Positions 11,876-23,902 of a stretch of DNA of 64,000 bases are shown piece by piece. The notes beneath the pieces were generated by a model, which was given only the letters and a program-made list of their open reading frames with translations, searched no databases and had not been told where the DNA came from. A program made the position numbers and the translations under genes. Where the stretch lies: positions 1,612,001 through 1,676,000 of the forward strand of contig JADLSH010000382.1 of assembly GCA_016169945.1 (NCBI GenBank). The letters are read 5' to 3'. This stretch comes from Trachythela sp. YZ-2020 (taxonomy: Eukaryota > Cnidaria > Anthozoa > Malacalcyonacea > Clavulariidae). Each line of letters starts with the position of its first letter. Positions within the stretch are counted from its first letter, which is position 1.

Positions 11876-12040
11876 GTATGGTTTGATTATAGGTAAAATA
11901 TCTTCATGGAAATATTAACGAAATTTAAGACGTAAAATTAGTTAAGAGTGTAAGAATTAAGATAACTTTTTGTGTTGCCATACGCTCGGTTATATACGAG
12001 GTTTATTTAATTACGAGGCCGTTAACGGTTAATCTGATAA
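11876..12040. repeat. direct repeat copy 2 (uninterrupted)
   Basis: Second copy of the sequence at 9764-10,045, same orientation, without the 129-bp insertion. The repeat pair encloses about 1.8 kb of non-coding DNA. LTRs are unlikely because no retroviral ORF or primer-binding site is visible. Confidence 0.7.
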
Positions 12041-12640
12041 TCCAATCCTCTTAACATGCCTGAACGCATTCTATTTTGTCTCGTTTTTGTGAAATCCCAC
12101 GCATCTTTTGTGAAATCCCACGCATTTATGACGCTTTCTAATCCTCGCCTTCTTGGACTTCAGTCAGATTTCAATTTTGATATTGAACGGAATTTTGGTA
12201 GCACGCGGACAACAAAGTCAAAGTACTGTCGTCTCTTCTAAATTTATGGAGACACGTGCGGTAATTAAACTATTTAGTGAGCTGCACGCAAGCATATATG
12301 TCCGCTGTCTATATAACAGTTTTCCCAACGTTAATGCCAAATAGAATCGTCTGGCATTAATCGACATACTGTAGTTAAATGATGCTAAGTAAAGTGGGTT
12401 TAAACATGCATCTATTGGGTTGTCATGCTAATTGAGAACTCCACGACAGAGGACTGAAATTGCCCTTTAACGATTAATCTTATTATCCGAGGGGAAAATC
12501 ACTCCTAAAAAGTGTACGAGATTAAAAAATCATGTGATTTTTGGTGATATTTTGACATTTTTCTATATTTTTGTGATTTGTCTATTTTCTGTGATTTAAA
12601 AAAACATTTGATTTTTCTGAAGATGTACGAGATTTAAATA

Positions 12641-13138
12641 GTGATTTGCCCCTCGTTATTATCTAGCGATTATTTCTACTCACCTGATTTACTGCATATC
12701 ATAGAGCCTCTGCAAAGGCAATTAAGGCCTACTCACTGCTGTCAGAAAGCTACTGGAAGTTACTTTCAAACTATAGAACTATATGTAGGCGACCAACGTT
12801 CTCATAATGTACGTTTTGGAAGAATAGAATGGAACAAAGGTATAACCAAACATTTATATTGTATGATATTATGTAAGTTAATTGGGTGCATCGCATTCAT
12901 TAATTGGCTGATTATGGGTCTTAGTGATTCTGATGCAGAAGGAAAGGGCGTAGCCATTTTTGGTGGTAACATGTTTATTTGGACACATAAGTTTTTATCT
13001 TGTTATTATTGCCAGTCTTATGCTAATCGTTTTCCCTTTATCATTGAATTTCCAACAAAGATGCTCATCCGTTGGACCTTTTCGGCACTAAAAACACGTG
13101 CAGCGCCACGTGACAAAAAATGTAAACAAACACCATGA
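12641..13138 (+). CDS. unassigned ORF, 165 codons
   Basis: An uninterrupted frame in an otherwise ORF-poor stretch. I recognise no domain. It has several cysteines, a hydrophobic stretch near residues 78-92 (CKLIGCIAFINWLIMGL) that could be a membrane segment, and a basic C terminus. It ends about 270 bp before the 10.5-kb transposon. No splice structure or start context supports it as a gene, and it may be chance. Confidence 0.2.
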   Translation: MICPSLLSSDYFYSPDLLHIIEPLQRQLRPTHCCQKATGSYFQTIELYVGDQRSHNVRFGRIEWNKGITKHLYCMILCKLIGCIAFINWLIMGLSDSDAEGKGVAIFGGNMFIWTHKFLSCYYCQSYANRFPFIIEFPTKMLIRWTFSALKTRAAPRDKKCKQTP

Positions 13139-13416
13139 GTTCGGACATTTGTACGAGCTCGTATTATATGTTCGAACAACAACTTGCACGCGATCCCGCT
13201 ACAAAGTTTTAAAATAAAAGCATTTTGTTATGCATATTATTATGAAAATGGTTATGTGCAGTAATTTCTAAACAGGTTTATGTGCATTCTTGTTACAACA
13301 GCTGTTTATGTCCTTCATGATTATAACCTTTCTTGCTTAGTGAAAATGCATGAAATATGTTAAATGCTAAGCAAGTTCCGTTTATAAACAATCTCACAAG
13401 TCAGGCTGAACATTAT

Positions 13417-13711
13417 TATGGAGGGTGATTACCGCCAAAATTAACATTTGGATTTTGCATTCCAAGTTCTAGATTTTGTTGTTCGCTCCGTGCTTTATGA
13501 TATCAATGAATTGAATTTTGCTATTAAAGAATTGGATTTTGCTATTAAAGAATTGGATTTTGATGTTCGCAATTGCATTTGCGCTTTTGCTTGCGCATTC
13601 TGTCCTGAAGCATTCCATTGTGATGACGTAACATTATGCGTGGCACTCAGAACACGATTTTCGACTCGTATTTAATGATAATTTATTTCCCGCAAAAATT
13701 TTTAATTATAC
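13417..13711 (+). repeat. left terminal inverted repeat of the 10.5-kb transposon
   Basis: Nearly identical to the reverse complement of 23,608-23,902. The transposase start codon lies about 40 bp inside its inner edge, so the repeat probably includes the promoter. A 75-codon frame is open in both copies, but its sequence is dominated by a short internal repeat and I do not call it a gene. Confidence 0.9.
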
Positions 13712-13750
13712 ATGTAATGTATCTAAATTTACAGTAAATAATATAACAAA

Positions 13751-15085
13751 ATGGCGGATAGCAGTGATCGTCAAGAGTTCTCAAATCTTCTGCGGAATTC
13801 CATTGTAAGCTGTATTGCAGATCTTGAAGGAAGTCCAGATCGAGACTACAGCATTTTTCGCATCGATTCGCTTTATCACACTGCTCTAAGATTCAACGAA
13901 GCGTTTGAATTAGATGAATCTGTTATTGATTTAATTTCACAAGCAAAGGACTTGCTTTTTGAGAGCCATGTTATAAATGGTGCAGAGTTGTTTAACACAT
14001 TTATATGCCCACAATTATTCACCGGTCAGCCAGGACGCCCGAAATTTGAAATTCCCGTAGAGATTCTTCGCTTCTTGTTTGACAAGCGATTTACAGTCAA
14101 GGATACGGCGACTCTTCTTGGAGTGAGTCAAAGAACAGTCGACAGAAGAATGAATGAATTTGGTATACGCATAGGCAACTGTTATTCCAACATTGACGAT
14201 CGTGACCTGGCGTCTATAGTAAACAACATAGTTTGCGACTTTCCCAATGTTGGCTATAAAAGGATGTCGGGATTGCTATTGTCCAGAGGGTTGCGGATCC
14301 AACAGAATAGAGTCCGGGAGACGATGCGCAGAGTGGATCCTCGTGGGACGTTGTTCCGAACTCTATCTCTGAGACTAGTCCATAGACGAAGATATCATGT
14401 ACCCAGCCCACTATCACTTTGGCATATTGATGGAAACCATAAGCTAATAAGGTGGGTTTAATATTATTGTTTTATATTATTCTATATTATTACTGTACAG
14501 TGTACACTCGACTTGGTACATACAAACAATGCCTCGCTTCGAGCCTCGCTTTAGTGCTAAACTGCTAAAGCAAGTTTGGATCTGTCATTCGTAAAGAATA
14601 AAGTTGGTTCGCATGATAAATTTGCAGATGGAAAATCAGCTGAAGAGAATATGTAGCATCAAAGCGAGGCTTAGAGAGAACAATAGCAGGGATGGATTTA
14701 CGGGGGGTGCACATCATCGAGGCTTGGCGAGGGGGGGGGTGCTAATTTCCCTATTTGTCATTGATCAGATAAAATATATTAGAGACAAAATGGGACATGG
14801 TAATGTGAGTAATAACATGATAATAGGTGAATAACAATTCAAATGCAGCAGTCAAGCAAGATCAACAATGTTTGTTTTGGAAGACTCAGAAATTGGCATT
14901 GCCAACAATCTAGGCACCCCCAAATTAAATTTTCCCTCTGTGCCAGAGACGGATTTTGCTCCAGGGGGTGCAAAAAATTCAGCCTGAACAATAGCATGTT
15001 GTCAACAGGTTAAATATTAGTGTTCTTCATTTAAAACTCTATTATATACACTAATAGTTGTCAACAAGTTTTGGATAAACAGTTT

Positions 15086-15137
<52 letters not shown>

Positions 15138-15712
15138 TCGTTTAAAAAAAAGTTTGACCCAAATATATATATATATCAGAATACAAAACAGTATTACACA
15201 CGCTTTATTCCTTCAAATTACCCGTAATTACACACCAAAGAGTTAATAACTTATATGTACAATATAAATTGTATTCCAAAGTTTCGTATGCTAAGTTGTA
15301 ATTATAATACTGTTTCGAAATTCAAATTCTGATGTATGTATTTGTGAGTGATCAATGACACCTGCAAATGGAAATGAGAACATATATATATTTTTGGGTC
15401 AAACTTTTTTTGAACTAGTGTATATGTACTATTTACAACATGAGTGGCCGTGTTGTATCGGATATACAAACTCGAGCCGCAGGCGAGAGTTTGTATATCT
15501 GATACAACACGGACGCGAATGTTGTAAATGGCTTGTGAAACGTCTTGATGAGGACAATCGTATTCTTCAACAATGTTAAAAAAATGAATGATTTTTGGTG
15601 AGAAAATTGAACTTAAAGTTTATGCAAATCAACATGAATCTGTATCACATATACAGACTCCTTCACGCCCGTGATTTCTTTTGTGTTTTCTTCATGAATT
15701 ATTAATGAGTTT

Positions 15713-15778
<66 letters not shown>

Positions 15779-17002
15779 GCAATACGTCCTAATTTCCTTC
15801 TTTAAATATTGGAATCAATGAGTAAAATATGTTTATATTTTTAGGTGGAGGTTTGTTATTCATGGTGGCATAGATGGATATTCTCGTATGCTTGTCTTTG
15901 TTCATTGCAGCACAAATAACAGAGCTGACACAGTCTTGGATCTTTTTCGATCTGCAGTTGATTCTTTTGGGTTGCCATCAAGGGTAAGGACCGACAAGGG
16001 TGGAGAGAATGTTGGTGTTGCCCGATTTATGCTGAACCATCCTTTGCGTGGTCCTGGAAGAGCCAGTCATATTACTGGTCGAAGTGTTCATAATCAACGG
16101 ATTGAACGATTTTGGAGAGATCTTTTTTCTGGCTGTACAAGCTTATTTTACAATCTGTTTTACCATATGGAAAGCTCTGGAATATTGGATGCTTCAAATG
16201 AAGAACACTTGTTTTCACTACACTACGTTTATCATCCTATTATCAACCGAAATTTGTCTATTTTTCAACAAGGCCACAACAGATCTCCAATAAGGACTGA
16301 GAGAAACTTGTCACCTGAGCAGTTATGGATACAAGGTCTCTGTTCAAACAGTGATGCAGAATCAAGGGTGTCACAGGAATTTTCTTTATTGGTAATTATC
16401 TACTTCTCTAACACAATTTCTCTAACAAAATATCCAACTAGAATTCCCTTTGGAACCAGTAAAAAGGCTCAAATTCAAGCTCAAATTTGTATTCTTATGG
16501 CATTAAAATCAATAAGAAACCAATTTAGAATTGAAAATTGTCCCTATTCCAATTGGACAGTGTTCCCTTTGACAAAATACAATAAAATTTTCTGCATAGG
16601 ATGATGCAGAGTAAAAGTAACATAGTAATTTTTTTCATTTCATTCTACGTTTTAATTTTTATTTCGACTGCTGTATAACACAGTATTGTGCACACCGGGG
16701 GCTTGCACTAGGTGTTTGAGCTTAAGGCTCAAGGCTATACAGTATTTATAAAGGTTAATTGTCTCTATTTTAATTTACACCTACTCTAGACTGACACGGA
16801 GCAATTCCGATTCAATGAGCAGGAAAGAAATGGAACCTGTGAACCACAGCAAGTAACAATCCCACAAACCATTTCTCCCCTAAGTGAAAGGGACTTAGTC
16901 ACGCTCAGAGAAAATATTGATCCATTGCGACCATCAAATCACAATGGAGTGGACATTTATTTGGAAGTGCTTCAATTTGTTTATTCCAGAGTGCAAGTGT
17001 GA
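13751..17002 (+). CDS. IS3EU-like transposase (DDE integrase core), three exons
   Basis: Exons 13,751-14,451, 15,845-16,391 and 16,790-17,002 join in frame through GT/AG introns to a 486-residue protein without frameshifts. The N-terminal half has a helix-turn-helix-like stretch ([20 protein letters not shown], about residues 115-134) suited to DNA binding. The integrase core follows: first acidic residue in WHIDGNHK, second in VRTDKGGEN, and glutamate in [13 protein letters not shown], giving a complete DDE triad for strand transfer. The first intron falls right after the first catalytic aspartate and itself contains a Tc1/mariner-like miniature element and TA repeats. The start aaaATGGCGGATAGC sits just inside the left terminal repeat. 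Intact reading frame and triad suggest recent activity. It is convergent with the HECT gene. Confidence 0.85.
15091..15134. repeat. (TA)n microsatellite
   Basis: About 22 TA units in the transposase intron. A second (TA)n run of about 29 units lies at 15,715-15,773. Confidence 0.95.
15135..15420. mobile_element. 286-bp Tc1/mariner-like miniature element
   Basis: Inverted ends CACTCGTTTAAAAAAAAG..GACCCAAA and TTTGGGTC..TTTTTTTGAACTAGTG are flanked by TA on both sides, the Tc1/mariner target. It lies in intron 1 of the transposase and has no ORF. The left end borders the TA microsatellite, so the target choice is not independent evidence. Confidence 0.65.
15431..15529. repeat. 99-bp near-perfect hairpin
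   Basis: atttacaacatg..cgtgttgtatc folds onto its downstream inverse with an 11-base loop (agccgcaggcg). It directly follows the mariner-like miniature element in the transposase intron. Confidence 0.85.
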
Positions 17003-17883
17003 TTCATGATTATGAATGGGAACACAGTACTACTACAAGCATCCTTTCTACATAATAATGTGTATTAACACCAATTAAAGAGTGAGTGTCAGTTGACGCA
17101 TGTTTTGTACTTTAAATCTACTTGGTTGCAACTTTAATGGCAGAGAAATTCAAAGTTTCGTTTTTGAATCCATACAAAATCTCAACAATCCTATGGGTAT
17201 ACTTGCTTATTTAGACTTATTTATACTAAGAATGCATAAAAGAAACATTTTTCATGGTTTTTTTTTGGCTATTGGATAAATTTCCAAGGTACTGTAGGAT
17301 GTGAACAATTATAATAATTTCAAAGCATGCTGGTTGACACTCACTTTTTAAAAAATCTCTAAGTCATTGCAACAATAAGTGGGATATAGCTGATTCGAGG
17401 GAGTCTATATCCAACTGATCCCGACTTAGACCATGGTGCACCCACGAGGAATGATACTGTAGCTGTATCTTTTTTATTATTTTGTTTCTTGGGGAGTAAT
17501 AATACGTTTTTATCGTCTTAATTACAGTTGCGGCGACTTTATTGAACTGATTGGTATGCTCTATATGTAATGTCTATGAAGCTCACTACCGTGGGATATA
17601 CTTGACAACCGAAATAAAGAGTTCTGATTGCCAAGTGGGTGTGTGACCATGGTCTAATGCATGGACAGTGCATCATGTACTGTACAATAGTCTGTGCTAT
17701 TTGAACAAAACAAACATACGTACTGTATAATGGTAACAAAATTTAAATGTGCAGATAAATATAAAGCCAAAATGTTTGTAAGCTTATAAAACCGTGTTCT
17801 TGAAGAATAACTAAAATATCACATATTACTGACTTCTTTTTCCACTGCAATATGGAATCAGTAGAATACTGAATAAATATGCT
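17003..17883. other. spacer between convergent transposon genes
   Basis: About 880 bp between the stop codons of the transposase and the HECT gene, AT-rich and without an ORF. It must hold both 3' ends; an attaaa-type signal for the plus-strand gene lies near 17,074. Confidence 0.5.
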
Positions 17884-20800
17884 TCAAACATGGGTGAATC
17901 CTTTTGCACCAAACAATAGTGCAGTGTCCATCTTCACTTTGAGTACATCAAAGCTTGTATATGAAGGGATGATCAACTGGTAGAAGCAAGTTCTACTCAT
18001 GGGCAGCAACTCTTTGGACTTGCTGAAATCCACTTTAACATTGAGTACCTCTCCAGACTGTGGAAGTAAAGACCAACCAGTCCAGAAGAAAAGCAGATCT
18101 TTCAAAGTTGGACCTATAAGAAATATATACATATATGTATTTATATACAGTAATTATATTTTAAATTAATATAACGATGTGCAAATTAACAACACATTGC
18201 ACCAGAACAAATAATTTTACCGATTTAGTTTCTGGATATTTTGATCTGACTGTATCATTAAAATGTGTTCGGAAGCATAAAAACTCTGTTTGTAAGATTC
18301 ATTGTAAATTACTATGCTATTAAATTCTTTGCAGTTTTCACTGGTGAATAAAATTAATTGTAAGTTGTAGTTCGAGGAAAATCACAAAAATTGATATTAT
18401 TTCTATATCTTTTGAAAGCGATAGAGTTTACAGTATATGTTTCCAGTCATGCTTTCTAGTCAGTTTGCCTCAGCGAGCAGAAACTGTGAAAATAGGATCC
18501 TGTGCATATCTATTTAAGCAATTAACTATTTTAATGTGTATTTTAATTAATTTGAAAGTACTTTACCATTTTTGTCACTGCCAACATGCTCAATGTACTC
18601 CTTCAATAATTGAACCAACTCAACAGAAATGGCATCTTCGTCTTCAGGCCTAATTATAGATTTGACTGCCTCTTTGTCAATAACAGACGCAGCTATTCTT
18701 GGAAATATCCATGGTAGAACAGTTTTCTTGTTTCCTCTCAGCCAGGAAAGGAGACCAAATTCATCCATCCCTTCCATCAGGTCTTTCATCTCTGCTTCTC
18801 TGCGGGTTATGATGTTGTGCAACATGATTTGCTGTGCAACTATGTGCCTCTTCGTACCAGAAAGTGATGTCTCGAGAACACATGCTTCATCTCGGTACTG
18901 TGTGAGGATGTCCTTGAGATCATCTGAAGGAGTCTCGTCCTTGTCCAGATTTCCCAGCTACAGGTGTAAATAGGAAATTTTATAAGAATTATGGGAATTT
19001 TTTCTTTCTGATGAATAGTACAATATATAAGTGTTAATTAGTGTTTTAGGATAACCGTAAGGTATAGATGAGTATTAATTAATTAAAGCATATTTTACCT
19101 CAATCAGGGCTTCTCTTAGATCAATATCAGATATGTCAACAGCTTCTAAAGATGAGATTTCTTCATTTTTCTCTGCCAACATATAGTCAATGATTGCCTG
19201 TGATACTCCAAATATAGGTGGTCCACCATGTAAGAAGGAATGTGCGATCATTCTTCCAATCAACTTATAGAACCCAGTGCGTCTCAGTAATGAATTTGCG
19301 ACTGGAACTTTATGGTCAACTTCACCCTCAAACACAAGTGTCACAGGTTTGTCTTCACCATCCAGTGGGAAACCATCAACTACCATATTCATCAAGATAC
19401 TAAAAAATTCACGGACAGGCCCAATACCAACTGATGTCTCATTCTCGAATTTTACACTGAATGGAGAGCACAGCTTTGTGATTGGTTTCTTGTAAATCTC
19501 TAGCACATCGTTGCCAAAATCACTTGTCATTCGGTTGACATATACCCGAAAAGTGGCACTTTCAGACAAGACTGTCCTTCGATATTGTTCAACAATATTC
19601 TGTTTTTGGTCTAAAAGTTAAAGAATAAATGAAGTTAGAAAACAGTAAAACAAAATATGTTAAGTGTTATTAAAAAAACGTTTGCATATTATTCGGAATC
19701 AATTTTCAATTTTGGCTAGTAAATTTGGACATGTTTTATAATTCAATCTAACCTTGAGTGAAATATGGTGATATCCTGTTGGACAATGGGGTATTCCACA
19801 TTTCAGAGTCAGAGTCCGAATCCGAACTACTGTGAGAACTTGACACATAGCTTGGCATCTCGGTCTCAAAGTCAGGCACATTTGCTTGATCTAAATAGAA
19901 TGGCATAAAATTTTATTTATTATTCTTAATTAATATACTGGTTATTACATACAGTAGTATATTTTAACCGATTTACTGGTAGTACTCGACCACTGGCAAG
20001 TAAAATCATCTGGCGTTAGACAGAGTAAACACTAAACTTAAGAGCACATTTGGATGCATTGCCAGATAACGTGTTTGGTTTATACTATACTGATACTATA
20101 CAGAGTATTCTGCACTACTGTATATATAGTAGAATACTATATATATCAATATAGTATTATGTGCCTAAAATACTAATGTTAAAAATCTCACCAAAAAGTC
20201 TGGGTACTAGCACAGAATACTTCACAGAAATCTAACTCTATTGTTTTCTGCGTAAGCACGATTCATCAATGATTCGTGCTTTAAGCAAGTGCCAAAAACA
20301 GAAGCAGACTCACCCCCCAGGGATGGTGCCATTTTGTATATCCCCAGTGGACGAGTGCTTCTGTTTTCGGCACTTGCTAAGCACAAATCAATGACGAATC
20401 GTGCTTGCAGTAGAAACACTGATCATCATGAGGCCGCTGAAAATTAGGCCGCTGAAAATTATTCTCTGGATACCGTACTCTCTGAAATAACAAAATATCT
20501 GGAAACATTTTAAACATCAACCGATGGTATTTGGCCACCAATAGGTTTTATATGGCTAACCCTGCTGTGACGTAAAAAGCAGCATTAAAAAAATCCAAGA
20601 TGGCCGACATTCCATTTGCTTTCAAGAACGGAGATCGCTAGATAGTATACTTCAAAATAAGGTTTCCGCGCGGACCCAGTAATTACTAACTAAAGTTAAA
20701 TTTTTAAATAAAATTTTTTTTTTAAATAAACCTGACCCTACCCCCACCTTTCCCTATTACATTAATACGTTTTAAACTATTTGAAAGTAAAAAAGTTTGA

Positions 20801-23573
20801 AAAAAAATAAAACCTTAAAACAAAACAACAGTAGCGAGTACAGGATTCGAACCGAGTAAATTTACTTCCGGTCCACATTGGTCCATATTAGATAAAGTCC
20901 CACGCCTAAACAACCACGCTACCACAAACAATACCCTTTATGTTACTAAAGAATGTATATTTTATTTCTGAAGATATTGCAAAACTCGTCCCAGTCTCCG
21001 TGCGGAAACCTTATATATACTATCTTATCTAGCAATTTCCTTTCAAGAGCTATGCAAGATATCAAAAATCGGTAAATGAGTTTAAAATATAATTTAAGAT
21101 TTCTTTTAAATGAGACAATATAATTTTATATTGCCATTTAACAAGACACATTGGCAGATGGGTTTGACAAGTAAAACTGTCAGGCGAGAACACACTAAAG
21201 TTGGGCCCATTTGGGCGTATTGTTAAATTAAAATACTGTTAACTTAAACAATTAAAGTTTGAAACTCTACATTATCGGTAATATAAATCTTACAATCTAA
21301 TAAAGAAGTTGCTGCTACATCAACATTTCCACCACAATTCTGAATAGCCTTCTCAATTTCTTCTGTTGGAATGTCAGGAAAGAGCTCACACAAAGCTGAT
21401 TCAGAACACAATTGTTTGGAGCAGGCCTAGAAAATGTTCAGATTCATTATACTAATATGATATCATCCATATAGCATGTATGCAAAATATTCGCGATTTT
21501 GGACTCGGCCCTCCCCGTTGTATTGTATGCAAAGAACAATGGAAATGATGTCACATTAACAATAGATGTATGTTTTGCTAAACCCCCAATCTCCCCCTTC
21601 TTGCATACATACTGAATGGATGCTCCCTATTCATTATACATGGATGGATTTTTTTGCACGGTTGCACCCACCCCGGAAACATTTGGTCCTTCCCTGAAAA
21701 AAAATTGCCCCCCCCCCTCCTTATTTCAATGCATTTGATTAAATGAAAGTAGTGAAATATTAAAAATCTTAAAACCACATCCTACCCACAGATTCGTACT
21801 GCAGCTAGCTTGGCAGCTGCAAAATCGGAAAATCTAGCTGACTCTGGTGGGATACTGTACCTGGATTCAAGGTTTTTCTTCGGGGGGGGGGGGGGTCTTT
21901 TAGGTTGGGGGACCAGGGCAAGTTACCCATAAATAGCCAATCCAGTTTTTTCACAAAATAATGTGGAAATCTTTCAAAAGTTTGTGATGTTTGTTAAATG
22001 TAAGTAAATCACCACTGAATCATTAATTGGATTTGATAATTATTACAAGAAATTGTTAACTTACTTGTTCTGCAGCGACATATTCTTGAGTGCACTCAGT
22101 TACATGCGATTTAATGGCACCCATAGGTATTTCCTTTTCACAGCTTAGGCATTTTACTGTTGGCCCAGTACATTCTTCACCATCATCCTATGATTATTAT
22201 TATTAATTAATAAACAGATGTTAAGAACTAGTAAAAATATGTTTTACATATGTCTAATAAATAGAAACGTTTACACCCAAATTTTAATGTTCATTGGTCG
22301 GACTAAACAAGAGTTCAGTCAAACCGAATGTTCTCTTGCGAACAACATTGCAATATTGCGACGCAAAGTCGCAGTATTAATTGACAAGTTGCTCACAAGA
22401 GAATATCCGGTTTGATAAATTTATTACAGTTACCTATAAACCAGAAATGTTACTAGTTAGTAGTTGGTTACCGATACAAGTGGCATGCCAAAGTAAATAG
22501 TCCTGATTTAAAATCTGTGTGCAGGGAGGGGGACACCATCCCCAAGTGCCTATTACAATAATTACGGGAACCACTCAGTATTTTAAGAAAATACAAAATA
22601 GCAGTAACTCTGAATAACATTTTGATTTTTAATCGATGTTTCGGGAGGATGACTACTAGTCGAAACGTCGATTAAAAATCAAAATGTTATTCGGAGCTAC
22701 TGTTATTTTGTATTTTCTATTACAATAACATAAATAATTAAATGTACGTATTGTATATTAATTTACAATTACTATTATTGCAATTGATTATTAATATAAT
22801 ATTAATTATATTATTAATTTATTGTAGATATTATAAATTTATACCTCCATTGCTTTGGCGTCTTCAGAATTGTTTGATTGCAGAGGTGTGGTGTCTAACG
22901 CTTGCTGAATTGGCCTCAGGTACGCTATTGCTTGGCCCAACCCAGAACAATCGCGTAAAAATGGGACAGAATACCCACGTTTTGGAGGATGAATTAAATC
23001 CAAATCTCGAGGAGACGCACTGCTCTTAACAATTCGAAACCTCCTCCCGATGCGAGTTTGGCATATGCTTTTCTAGTTTCATTTTGAATTGCAAAGGGTC
23101 GTCGTTCTTGTGAAAAGAAATACGCTTTCGACCGAGACCAGCGTTTTGTAATTTGAACTTGTCCACCCTCGTTGGTGTACATCTCTGCAGTGGATTTGCC
23201 AAACAAAAAAAATCGTGCGTCCACGTATCTTGTACCTTAAAATTACGGGTTTGTCCCAAGAATTACTTCGTCCGCGCTTCGCCGGAGGTTGATGGACGAG
23301 GCTGCTATTGTTAGCCCTATTGTACGGGGCGAAGAGTCGTCGAAATTCATCGTGGTTAACCTGACTAGTCTGACCAGAGCTTGTGGCTTGTTGATTTAGG
23401 GCAGCTTGAATTGTTGGTTGTCGCACTGTATTGTCCACATTGTTGTTCCTTCCACTATCCCTTACACTAGCCGAAGAACATCCTTCGCTTTCGGCTGAAG
23501 TTTGCGTCAAAATGCTTGCCGCACGGCGTAATAACGCTGCTGCTTCTTGCGATTTTGAGCGGTTCTGATCAGC
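17884..23573 (-). CDS. HECT-type E3 ubiquitin ligase carried by the transposon, seven exons
   Basis: Exons, in gene order: 23,573-22,845, 22,187-22,065, 21,426-21,294, 19,893-19,754, 19,610-19,099, 18,957-18,567 and 18,113-17,884; the introns have GT/AG ends and phases agree. The product (about 750 residues) resembles the G2E3-like HECT family found in fish and invertebrates. Exon 1 has a disordered start and the family block W.H.F.CL..AGLG.K..F..GGGFELLR. Exon 2 is a C2HC UBZ-like finger (CLSCEKEI..H.TEC). Exon 3 is CUE-like (LCELFPDIPTEEIEKAIQNC). Exon 4 is Ser/Asp-rich. Exons 5-7 form the HECT domain, with the catalytic cysteine in SRTCFYQLIIPSYTS. Such enzymes take ubiquitin from an E2 on that cysteine and pass it to substrates. 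Exon 1 has two frameshifts (near 23,072 and 23,030), either decay or assembly indels. It starts just inside the right terminal repeat. Confidence 0.8.
20249..20410. repeat. 162-bp foldback sequence in the HECT intron
   Basis: Arms from ctgcgtaagcacgattcatc to cagaagca and their inverse (tgcttctg to gcttgcag), each about 55 bp, fold on a 50-base centre. A non-coding miniature element is likely. Confidence 0.75.
20635..21034. mobile_element. 400-bp miniature element with a tRNA-like interior
   Basis: Inverted ends gctagatagtatac..aaggtttccgcgcgga and tccgtgcggaaacctt..tatcttatctagc. On the minus strand, 20,922-20,831 resembles a class II tRNA: gtagcg/cgctac acceptor ends, ggttcgaatcc T-arm (B box) and a long variable region. 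The D-arm is poor, so I take it as a tRNA-derived sequence in the element, not a working tRNA gene. Confidence 0.5.
22622..22690. repeat. hairpin with gtttcggga..tagtcgaaacg loop
   Basis: aataacattttgattttta folds back on taaaaatcaaaatgttatt around cgatgtttcgggaggatgactactagtcgaaacgtcg-type sequence. It lies in intron 1 of the HECT gene. Loops of this kind occur in invertebrate retroelement tails, but no element can be traced here. Confidence 0.6.
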
Positions 23574-23607
23574 CATTTTCCGTACTGGCGCAGCCAAACA
23601 ACATTAG

Positions 23608-23902
23608 ATATAATTAAAAATTTTTGCGGGAAATAAATTATCATTAAATACGAGTCGAAAATCGTGTTCTGAGTGCCACGCATAATGTTACGTCATCACA
23701 ATGGAATGCTTCAGGACAGAATGCGCAAGCAAAAGCGCAAATGCAATTGCGAACATCAAAATCCAATTCTTTAATAGCAAAATCCAATTCTTTAATAGCA
23801 AAATTCAATTCATTGATATCATAAAGCACGGAGCGAACAACAAAATCTAGAACTTGGAATGCAAAATCCAAATGTTAATTTTGGCGGTAATCACCCTCCA
23901 TA
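23608..23902 (-). repeat. right terminal inverted repeat of the 10.5-kb transposon
   Basis: Reverse-complement match to 13,417-13,711, with the HECT gene starting about 35 bp inside it. Both internal genes open with a similar context (aaATGGC.GAT), consistent with a duplicated promoter-to-start segment. Confidence 0.9.

Noticed and set aside
9764..12040. LTR retrotransposon suggested by direct repeats
   Set aside because: No gag/pol, primer-binding site or polypurine tract lies between the repeats, and the repeats lack TG..CA ends.
13448..13675. A 75-codon ORF repeated exactly at 23,644-23,871 in inverted orientation
   Set aside because: It lies wholly inside the terminal inverted repeats, is dominated by a short internal repeat and precedes the gene starts; duplication explains its conservation.
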